Position numbers and translations under genes: made by a program. Positions 18,193 to 24,657 of a DNA stretch of 64,000 bases are shown in pieces (within the stretch, counting starts at the first letter, position 1; each line of letters opens with the position of its first letter). The DNA lies in the NCBI GenBank assembly GCA_030683995.1, contig JAUXPH010000015.1, positions 1 to 64,000 of the forward strand, given 5' to 3'. The notes under the pieces were generated by a model, which saw nothing but the letters and a program-made list of their open reading frames with translations, had not been told where the DNA came from and searched no databases. The DNA comes from Lutibacter sp. GTDB lineage: Bacteria > Bacteroidota > Bacteroidia > Flavobacteriales > Flavobacteriaceae.

Positions 18193-18783
18193 ATGGGACC
18201 TTTAATTCCTAACGGCGTAATTCCATATGAATGGGACAATATAATCGCCATATTAATTGGTATTGCTTTCGGATTTGTTTTGGAAGCGTCTGGATTTTCA
18301 TCCTCCAGAAAACTTGCCGGTGTTTTTTACGGCTATGATTTTGCCGTTTTAAAAGTGTTTTTTACCGCTGCTTTGGTTGCTGTAATTGGTGTTTACTATA
18401 TGGATTACCTTGGATTCTTAGATATCAATCAACTATATGTTCACCCAACTTATTTATGGGGAGCAATTATTGGCGGAATTATTATGGGTGTGGGATTTGT
18501 TGCTGGCGGATTTTGCCCAGGCACAAGTTTATGTGCGGTGGCTATCGGTAAAATTGACGCCATCGTTTATGTAGGCGGAATTATGGTTGGAATTTTCATT
18601 TTTTCTGAATTATATCCATTATTTCAACCCATTTACGAAGGTTATTTTTACGGAAATGTAACCTTGGAAGATTCTCTTGGCATAAATCCATATTGGTTTG
18701 TATTTATATTTTCCATTATTGCAATTGTAGCATTTGTAATATCTGATATGGTGCAAAAAAGAGTTAAAAAAATATTTTACTAA
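18193..18783 (+). CDS. YeeE/YedE family half-size transporter, second subunit
   Basis: A 196-residue partner of the preceding gene. Signatures are the ASGFSSSRKLAG loop (32-43) and the VAGGFCPGTSLCAVA loop with Cys108 and Cys114, followed by further membrane segments. Together the two halves supply the loops found in one full-length YeeE protein. It lies 23 bp downstream of the first half and 12 bp upstream of the first cysteine-tailed rhodanese-like gene, consistent with handing sulfur between transporter and carrier. Substrate is inferred. Confidence 0.9.
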   Translation: MGPLIPNGVIPYEWDNIIAILIGIAFGFVLEASGFSSSRKLAGVFYGYDFAVLKVFFTAALVAVIGVYYMDYLGFLDINQLYVHPTYLWGAIIGGIIMGVGFVAGGFCPGTSLCAVAIGKIDAIVYVGGIMVGIFIFSELYPLFQPIYEGYFYGNVTLEDSLGINPYWFVFIFSIIAIVAFVISDMVQKRVKKIFY

Positions 18784-18795
18784 AAAAATAACACC

Positions 18796-19458
18796 ATGGT
18801 TAAAAAAAAGATCGCAAAAGTTTTAGCTTTCAGATATAAAATTTTGGCAGCAATTTTGATTTTACTTGCCGGAGGTTTGGTTTTATTGCCTAAATACCAA
18901 AAACACGAAGGCATAAAGCCTGAAGAATTATTAAGTAACACCATCAGCCCGGAAAGATATATGACTACCGATCGGTTGGCGCATATAATAATCAACCAAG
19001 ATCCTTCCTTTATATTGATTGACGTAAGGGATGAAAAAAGTTTTGCAAGTTATTCGCTTCCAAATGCCATTAACATTCCGCTTAAAAAATTATTTGATGA
19101 AGATTCTGAAGGCTACTTAAATCAAAATCAATTTGATGTGGTGCTTTTTTCAAATGATCATTTTTATGCAGATCAAGCCTGGATTTTATGCAATCGCTTA
19201 GGATATAAGCATATGCGTGTATTAAAAGGTGGCATAAACCAATGGTATACAACAATTATTAATCCGATGAAACCGGCTGAAAATATGGCAGCTGCGGAAT
19301 ATGAATTGTATACAACAAGAAAAGCAGCCAGCATGTTTTTTGGCGTAGTTTATCCTGAACAAGTAAAAGTGGAAGCGCCTAAAATTGTAAAAGAAGCGCC
19401 TAAAAAAGTAATCACTATTGAAAAGAAAAAGAAAGCAGAAGCCGAAGGCGGTTGTTAA
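18796..19458 (+). CDS. Membrane-anchored rhodanese-like protein lacking the catalytic cysteine, with C-terminal Gly-Gly-Cys tail
   Basis: A 220-residue protein with one membrane segment (about 15-32, positively charged N-terminus inside) and a periplasmic rhodanese fold. The LIDVRDEKSFASYSLPNAINIP segment is recognisable in two pieces (LIDVRDEKSF, SLPNAINIP). The loop that should carry the catalytic cysteine reads VVLFSNDHFYADQA, with Ser119-Asn120 instead. The C-terminal tail KKVITIEKKKKAEAEGGC ends in cysteine and is repeated in the next gene. Only Cys132 and Cys220 are present. Role unknown; a carrier of persulfide on the tail is a hypothesis. Confidence 0.85.
   Translation: MVKKKIAKVLAFRYKILAAILILLAGGLVLLPKYQKHEGIKPEELLSNTISPERYMTTDRLAHIIINQDPSFILIDVRDEKSFASYSLPNAINIPLKKLFDEDSEGYLNQNQFDVVLFSNDHFYADQAWILCNRLGYKHMRVLKGGINQWYTTIINPMKPAENMAAAEYELYTTRKAASMFFGVVYPEQVKVEAPKIVKEAPKKVITIEKKKKAEAEGGC
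19399..19458 (+). repeat. 60-bp repeat encoding the Gly-Gly-Cys tail, copy 1
   Basis: The last 60 bp of this gene including the stop match 20041-20100 at 57 of 60 positions. All three differences are synonymous. Confidence 0.9.
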
Positions 19459-19482
19459 TTTTAAACTTTATAAAATACACTT

Positions 19483-20100
19483 ATGAAAGAATTAGAAAAA
19501 ACCAAACGTATATCAATAGCCGCAACGCTTTTTATATTGGCAGTAATCATAGGGCTTTTAACTTACAAAAGACCAAAAAATGTATATGCCATTAACTCTA
19601 AAGACACCCTTGAAAAAATAACAAGCGCGAATTACTTTACCACTTTAGAAGAGTTGAAAAATCCGGAATATGTGTTAATTGATATCAGAAATCAATATGA
19701 GTTTGAAAAAGGCCATTTAGAAAATGCGATTAATATTTATGCTGCCGAGATTTTAAGCGATGACAATATAAAAGTTTTTGATGAATTGAAAGAAAGTAAT
19801 AAAACGGCTATTTTGTATGGAAATAATCCGCAAGAAGTAAATGCCCCTTTTCTTATTTTATATCAATTAGGCTATGACAATATTAAACTGCTGACTATTG
19901 AAAATAGCTATTTGCAAAATAAGTTAATCACTAAAAACAGCGAGATAGAAAAGTCTGAAGCCGATATAACCGCATTTATAAATGAATCGGTTAAAAAAGC
20001 GAATGCAACCGAAACCGTAAAAAAAGAGGTGGCGGCACCTCCTAAAAAAGTAATCACCATAGAAAAGAAAAAGAAAGCAGAAGCCGAAGGCGGCTGTTAA
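19483..20100 (+). CDS. Second membrane-anchored rhodanese-like protein lacking the catalytic cysteine, single C-terminal cysteine
   Basis: A 205-residue paralogue of the preceding gene with a membrane segment (about 10-28) and a rhodanese fold (YVLIDIRNQYEFEKGHLENA, about 63-82). The active-site loop reads TAILYGNNPQEV, with no cysteine. The only cysteine in the whole protein is the last residue, at the end of the tail shared with its neighbour. Between domain and tail is a charged, probably flexible linker (about 150-187). It is the last gene before a strong terminator at 20104-20147. Confidence 0.85.
   Translation: MKELEKTKRISIAATLFILAVIIGLLTYKRPKNVYAINSKDTLEKITSANYFTTLEELKNPEYVLIDIRNQYEFEKGHLENAINIYAAEILSDDNIKVFDELKESNKTAILYGNNPQEVNAPFLILYQLGYDNIKLLTIENSYLQNKLITKNSEIEKSEADITAFINESVKKANATETVKKEVAAPPKKVITIEKKKKAEAEGGC
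20041..20100 (+). repeat. 60-bp repeat encoding the Gly-Gly-Cys tail, copy 2
   Basis: Matches 19399-19458 with three synonymous differences, while the rhodanese domains upstream are clearly diverged. This suggests gene conversion or strong constraint on the tail. Confidence 0.9.
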
Positions 20101-20103
20101 TTT

Positions 20104-20147
20104 AATCAAAAAAAGCTGTTTAAAAAAACAGCTTTTTTTTTGATTAA
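20104..20147 (+). terminator. Terminator ending the molybdoenzyme operon
   Basis: AAAAAGCTGTTT and AAACAGCTTTTT arms form a hairpin with long flanking A and T runs extending to AATC/GATT, directly after the last rhodanese-like gene. It can act in both directions. Confidence 0.85.
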
Positions 20148-20275
20148 ATTCCAAAAATTTTATTTTTCAAAACAGCTGCTTTCCTCTTTGATATACCCAG
20201 TTTTCCACTTCAAAAAAACAATAATTACCACCTGTAATTTTACGTTACAAACCTCCATTTTTATTAAGAAAAAAT

Positions 20276-20289
20276 GTAACATATGTTAC
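20276..20289 (+). promoter_or_regulatory. Distal palindrome GTAACATATGTTAC upstream of the exported rhodanese operon
   Basis: Perfect 14-bp inverted repeat of the same class as 13770-13783. Its centre is 44 bp upstream of the proximal palindrome. Confidence 0.75.
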
Positions 20290-20319
20290 TGTAAAGAACG
20301 TGTATATATTGCATGCTGA

Positions 20320-20333
20320 ATGACAAATGTCAT
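20320..20333 (+). promoter_or_regulatory. Proximal palindrome ATGACAAATGTCAT upstream of the exported rhodanese operon
   Basis: ATGACA-N2-TGTCAT, arms identical to 13802-13815. Its centre is 29.5 bp upstream of the -7 box at 20356, the same spacing as at the other two sulfur promoters. Confidence 0.75.
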
Positions 20334-20355
20334 ACTAATAAATCCTATCCATAAT

Positions 20356-20363
20356 TAATTTTG
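20356..20363 (+). promoter_or_regulatory. -7 box of exported rhodanese operon
   Basis: TAATTTTG, a full match to TAnnTTTG, 45 bp upstream of the ATG at 20408. Confidence 0.65.
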
Positions 20364-20407
20364 TGGCATAAATAACACCTATAATTAATATTAAATTAAA
20401 CCCAATC

Positions 20408-21430
20408 ATGAAAAAAATAACATCATATTTTGTAATGCTTTTTATAACAACTGCTTTATTAAGTGGTTTTAAAAGTAACGCTCAGGATAGTGCGGAAACG
20501 CCAAAATCAGAGTTTGAATTGTTGGTCCAATATTTAGAAGAAAATGGAAATTACATCAATACCGACGCGCCTTCAATGATCAATGCAACCGAAATTAAGG
20601 AGAATTTAAAAAATCCAAAATATTTAATCATTGACATCAGAAAAGACACTGATTATGAAAAGGGCTTTATCAAAGGAGCCATTAATGTTAAGGCTGAAGA
20701 ATTAATTCATTATTTTGACAAGAAAATTAAACCAGCCAATTACGATAAAATTACCATCGTATGCTATTCTGGCCAATCAGCGTCATATTTCAGCGCTGTT
20801 TTAAGAATTCTTGGTTACAACAATGTGTATACTTTAAAATGGGGTATGAGTTCTTGGGGCAAAAGTTTTGCACAAAACATTTGGACTAAAAACACTTCCA
20901 GCGCTTTTGCGGGAAAGATAGAAACCAAACCAAACCCAATGCCTGCTAAAGGAGACACTCCAGTACTGGCAACAGGTAAAACCAATGCAAAAGAAATTCT
21001 AAAATCAAGGGCAGAAATGGCTATTGCAACCGTTTATAAAGATTTTATTACCAAAGCAGAAGATGTGTTTGCAAACCCAGCAAACTATTATATCGTTAGT
21101 TATTGGAATGAAGAAAAGTACAATAATGGGCACATTCCGGGTTCTGTACGATACGAACCTAAAAAAGCTTTCAACTTGGCCATTGATTTAACCACATTGC
21201 CAAAAGACAAAAGAATTATTGTACAATGTGCAACAGGTCAAACTTCGGCATACATAACCGCATATTTACATATGTTAGGGTACAATGTTGGCAACTTAGC
21301 ATATGGCGCCAACGGATTTATGAATAGCGTATTGGTAACAAAAGGTGAAGGCTGGGACGCTTTCACACCAAAAGATATTAATGAATTCCCAGTGGCAACT
21401 AAAGAGCTCGCAGCTCCAGGTTGTGACTAA
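20408..21430 (+). CDS. Exported tandem rhodanese with C-terminal Gly-Cys-Asp
   Basis: A 340-residue periplasmic sulfurtransferase with signal peptide 1-26 (ending KSNAQ) and two rhodanese domains. Domain one (about 55-155) has the active loop CYSGQS at Cys119; domain two (about 215-315) has CATGQT at Cys274. Both loops keep the catalytic cysteine, unlike the two anchored paralogues. The chain ends APGCD, placing a third and last cysteine at residue 339. Rhodaneses move sulfane sulfur from thiosulfate or polysulfide to a thiol acceptor. It heads an operon with another tandem rhodanese and a porin. Confidence 0.9.
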   Translation: MKKITSYFVMLFITTALLSGFKSNAQDSAETPKSEFELLVQYLEENGNYINTDAPSMINATEIKENLKNPKYLIIDIRKDTDYEKGFIKGAINVKAEELIHYFDKKIKPANYDKITIVCYSGQSASYFSAVLRILGYNNVYTLKWGMSSWGKSFAQNIWTKNTSSAFAGKIETKPNPMPAKGDTPVLATGKTNAKEILKSRAEMAIATVYKDFITKAEDVFANPANYYIVSYWNEEKYNNGHIPGSVRYEPKKAFNLAIDLTTLPKDKRIIVQCATGQTSAYITAYLHMLGYNVGNLAYGANGFMNSVLVTKGEGWDAFTPKDINEFPVATKELAAPGCD

Positions 21431-21497
21431 CAAAAACCTCATAAACAATGGGGATTATTAAATTCAAAAACAATAAATTAATTTAAAATTAAAAAAA

Positions 21498-22523
21498 ATG
21501 AAAAAATTATCACGATTATTTATCGGACTTTTTATAATACCGATGTTCTTATTAACTTCTTGTGACAGAGGAGATGACGTGGTTGTGAGTACCACACCTA
21601 AGTTTAATGTCCTAAAAGATTATATGGTCGCCAATAGTCTTGATCTGGACAAAATTTTAACCTCTACAGACAACATTTCTTTCATTTTAGACGCTCCGGC
21701 TGCTGCTTTAGATGTTACAACATTTTTAAACACCTATTACATTATGGACGTAAGAGCTGCTGCAGATTTTGCCACAGGCAGGGTTGCAGGGGCTAAAAAC
21801 GTTGCTTTTGCCAATATTTTAACTGATGCAACTGCGGCAAAAGCTGCAGGAAACACCAAAGATATTTTGGTAATTTGCTATACCGGTCAAACCGCTACTT
21901 ATGCAACAGCTTTATTGCGTTTGTACGGATTTAAAAACACTAGAGCGCTTAAATGGGGTATGTCTGGTTGGAATCCAGCTTTTGACAAATATACTGCAGG
22001 TATTGGAAATATTGTACAAGGAAATTCCTTCTGGACTAACGTTGCAACACCTCCAACTCCCCCATCTTATGAAGTACCAACTCTTTCAAGTTCTGCAAGT
22101 GACGGATTGGCAATTTTAAAACAACGCGTAGAAGCTGTTGTTGCTGAAGGCACAAAAACTGTTACGCCAGCTGCAGTAGCAGCAAATCCAACAGGCTTTT
22201 TCTTAAATGATTACAAAAGTGCCGCTGATTATACAGGTTATGGCCATTTTACAACCGCATACAGAATTCAACCTTTAACATTGGCTCTAAACAATCATTT
22301 AAACATCAATTCATCGCCAACAGCCAAAGTTGTTACTTATTGCTATACCGGCCAAACATCTGGAGTTGTAACCGCTTTTTTAAGGGTAATGGGATATGAT
22401 GCTTATTCTATGAATTTTGGAATGAACGGATTATGGAATGAAAATCCTTTTTGGCCAGCACCACCAGTTGGAAACAAATGGGTAGCTTCAAGAATAAAAT
22501 CTTACCCAACAGTAACCAATTAA
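21498..22523 (+). CDS. Tandem rhodanese lipoprotein
   Basis: A 341-residue lipoprotein with lipobox LLTSC at Cys22, then a short acidic stretch and two rhodanese domains. The loops CYTGQT at Cys127 and CYTGQT at Cys282 both carry the catalytic cysteine. Domain one has the usual YIMDVRAAADFATGRVAGA segment; domain two replaces the DVR element with LNDYKSAADY, so its fold is more diverged. Anchored in the outer or inner membrane facing the periplasm, it would act next to the soluble rhodanese encoded 67 bp upstream. Base composition and alanine content are higher than in its neighbours. Confidence 0.9.
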   Translation: MKKLSRLFIGLFIIPMFLLTSCDRGDDVVVSTTPKFNVLKDYMVANSLDLDKILTSTDNISFILDAPAAALDVTTFLNTYYIMDVRAAADFATGRVAGAKNVAFANILTDATAAKAAGNTKDILVICYTGQTATYATALLRLYGFKNTRALKWGMSGWNPAFDKYTAGIGNIVQGNSFWTNVATPPTPPSYEVPTLSSSASDGLAILKQRVEAVVAEGTKTVTPAAVAANPTGFFLNDYKSAADYTGYGHFTTAYRIQPLTLALNNHLNINSSPTAKVVTYCYTGQTSGVVTAFLRVMGYDAYSMNFGMNGLWNENPFWPAPPVGNKWVASRIKSYPTVTN

Positions 22524-22590
22524 TAACTTTTAAGCAAAGAAGTTTTAAAAAAATCCTAAAACTTCTTTCTCTTAAATAAAATATCTACTT

Positions 22591-23637
22591 ATGAAAAATA
22601 AATTAATGTTATTATTGGCGTTCCTATTCATTTTCCAAGCAAACAAAGTTTTAGCGCAAGGATGTGATGAAGGTGATGATAAGGCCAAAGAGGAAAAATC
22701 CGAAGTAAAAGCGGATGATTCGAAAATAAAAGTTTTTGGATTTTTACAAGCGCAATATGATTATGATGTGTTTAGTGATGCCAATAGTTTTAAATTTAAA
22801 AGAGCAAGAGTTGGTGTGACAGGAGCTGTGGCGAAAGATTTTACCTATTATATGGTGTTGGAAACTGCGCCCTTGCTAAGCTCTAACGGCAGCGTTTACT
22901 TATTGGATGCGTTTATTACTTATCACAATAGTGATTGGGTTAAATTGTCTTTAGGACAATTTAAACAACCTTTCGGTTTAGAAGTAAATACAGCTTGCAA
23001 TGCGCTGACTACTATTGAAAGATCGATGATTTCTGATCAATTAGTAGCGCCGCAACGCGATTTAGGTTTGATGTGGTTAGGTGGCAATAAAGACACCAAA
23101 TTACGATACGCGATTGCTTTGCAAAACGGAAGCGGCATAAGCACTGTTGACAACAATAAGAAAAAAGACATTAGTGGTAGAGTTTCTTACAAACCTTTTG
23201 ATTTTTTAACTGTTGGTGGCAGTTACCGTTATGGTTTCCCAACCAACAATGATGATGAAAGAACCACTTATGGTGCAGATGCTGAAGCAAAATACAAAAA
23301 CTTTAAACTTGTTGGAGAATATATTTACGATGAAGGCTCTTACAATGCAGCAGCTAGCGGAGGTTGCGGTGGCGCACCATCTACTTTAGGTCCAAAAAGA
23401 CAAGGCGCTTATGTTACTGCTTCTTACCTAACCAAATGGAACATTGAACCTGTTTATAAATATGAATATTTTGACACTTGTTTGGATTATTCAAAAAATA
23501 TGAATGAAATAGTTACTATGGGTGTAAATTATTATATCAATAGCGCTACTCGTTTACAAGTGAATTATCAATATAAGGTTGAATCGTACGAAATTGACAA
23601 TGATGCCTTCTTAGTTCAATTGCAAGTTAAGTTCTAA
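22591..23637 (+). CDS. OprO/OprP-type outer-membrane porin
   Basis: A 348-residue beta-barrel porin with signal peptide 1-23 (ending VLAQ) and a mature N-terminus GCDEGDDK that includes Cys25 in an acidic, charged stretch. The repeated pattern of amphipathic strands and the motif FLQAQYDYDVFSD followed by FKFKRARVGVTGA match the phosphate-selective porin family (PF07396), and the last strand ends in Phe. A glycine-rich loop with Cys (SGGCGGAPS, near 254) is unusual. It probably admits anions such as thiosulfate or polysulfide for the periplasmic rhodaneses and molybdoenzyme. Anion identity is inferred from context. Confidence 0.88.
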   Translation: MKNKLMLLLAFLFIFQANKVLAQGCDEGDDKAKEEKSEVKADDSKIKVFGFLQAQYDYDVFSDANSFKFKRARVGVTGAVAKDFTYYMVLETAPLLSSNGSVYLLDAFITYHNSDWVKLSLGQFKQPFGLEVNTACNALTTIERSMISDQLVAPQRDLGLMWLGGNKDTKLRYAIALQNGSGISTVDNNKKKDISGRVSYKPFDFLTVGGSYRYGFPTNNDDERTTYGADAEAKYKNFKLVGEYIYDEGSYNAAASGGCGGAPSTLGPKRQGAYVTASYLTKWNIEPVYKYEYFDTCLDYSKNMNEIVTMGVNYYINSATRLQVNYQYKVESYEIDNDAFLVQLQVKF

Positions 23638-23661
23638 TTTATTTTATAATTATTTGAATTG

Positions 23662-23696
23662 AAAAACTCTTGATTTAAATCAGGAGTTTTTTTTTT
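23662..23696 (+). terminator. Terminator after the porin gene
   Basis: AAAACTCTTGATTT and AAATCAGGAGTTTT pair as a nearly perfect 14-bp stem with one G-T wobble, followed by a T run. It closes the rhodanese-porin operon. Confidence 0.85.
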
Positions 23697-23704
23697 ATTA
23701 TTCC

Positions 23705-23712
23705 TATATTTG
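23705..23712 (+). promoter_or_regulatory. -7 box of crp-like gene
   Basis: TATATTTG, 17 bp upstream of ATG 23730 and 29 bp upstream of the alternative ATG 23742. Confidence 0.55.
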
Positions 23713-23729
23713 CCTTATTAATTTCATTA

Positions 23730-24395
23730 ATGCCTTTTATTATGAATACTGATGAAACACTGTTAAGGAGCAAATTAGATGATTATTATTCAGAAATTTT
23801 TGAAAAGGAATTAATTGATGAGATCGTTGAAACAGGAATCTATAGAGTTATTGCCAGCGGCGAAACTTTAATTGACATTGGCGATAACATGACTCATGTG
23901 CCACTGATCTTAAAAGGAGCCGTGAAAATTATTCGCGAAGATAAATACGGCCACGAAATAGCCTTATACTTTCTGGAAAGAGGAGATACCTGCGCCATTT
24001 CATTTGTAAACTGCATAAACAGGTCTAAAAGTATGTTCCGCGGAGTCGCCGAAAAAGAAACAGAAGGCATATTTGTGCCTGTTTCTAAAATTGATGATTG
24101 GTTAATTAAGTACAAATCCTGGCGTCATTTTATTATAGACAGCTACCATATGCGCCTAATTGAAATGGTTGAATCTATTGACAGTTTGGCATTTATGAAG
24201 TTAGATGACAGGTTGCATAAGTATTTGGTGGATAAAGTTAAAATAATGCAAGACAACACTTTAATAATTACCCACCAAGAAATTGCCGATGACATTAACA
24301 CCTCACGCGTAGTGGTTTCGCGCTTGCTTAAAGTTCTTGAAAACGAAGGCAAAGTAATCATCCGCCGCAACAGAATTATTATTGAAAATATTTAA
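23730..24395 (+). CDS. Crp/Fnr family transcriptional regulator of the sulfur island
   Basis: A 221-residue regulator with an N-terminal cyclic-nucleotide-binding-like barrel (about 30-125), a dimerisation helix and a C-terminal winged helix (about 165-220). The recognition helix is TSRVVVSRLLKVL, with Ser192, Arg193 and Arg198 at the DNA-contact positions and Val in place of the Glu of E. coli CRP. It lacks the N-terminal Fnr cysteine cluster, but Cys88 and Cys95 lie in the loop GDTCAISFVNC. Its position beside the sulfur operons makes it the leading candidate to bind the paired palindromes there. A shorter start at 23742 is possible. Confidence 0.9.
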   Translation: MPFIMNTDETLLRSKLDDYYSEIFEKELIDEIVETGIYRVIASGETLIDIGDNMTHVPLILKGAVKIIREDKYGHEIALYFLERGDTCAISFVNCINRSKSMFRGVAEKETEGIFVPVSKIDDWLIKYKSWRHFIIDSYHMRLIEMVESIDSLAFMKLDDRLHKYLVDKVKIMQDNTLIITHQEIADDINTSRVVVSRLLKVLENEGKVIIRRNRIIIENI

Positions 24396-24657
24396 AGCGT
24401 TATTCAAAACCAGGCAAATCTGTAATTACTTTCTAAAAAAACAATTCAAAAAAACCATTTTCATTTAATTATTTGGGCATTCCCCGCAAATTCAATTTAC
24501 AATTAACAATCATTGTTGTCTGGAAAAAATTTTCAAAATAAACAGGTCCCATTTAGATTGAGATTGATTTGTTGTTATGAATTTTTATCGGAATACATTG
24601 ATTAACAATATAAAAATCCGGAATATAACATATAACATTTAACCAATAACCAAAAAC

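Larger units (their letters stand above)
20148..20407. other. Regulatory gap between the two sulfur operons
   Basis: No gene is seen. The right half holds the paired palindromes and -7 box described separately. The left part (20160-20270) holds only a loose inverted pair, TGTAA and TTACA 7 nt apart near 20233-20249, which does not match the 14-bp geometry. Confidence 0.6.

Noticed and set aside
18796-20100. The two anchored rhodanese-like genes as pseudogenes
   Set aside because: Frames are intact, membrane anchors are kept, and the tails are conserved with only synonymous differences, which argues for function despite the missing catalytic cysteine.
20233-20249. Extra regulator site TGTAA-N7-TTACA
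   Set aside because: Spacing and arms do not match the 14-bp palindromes and no third copy was found.
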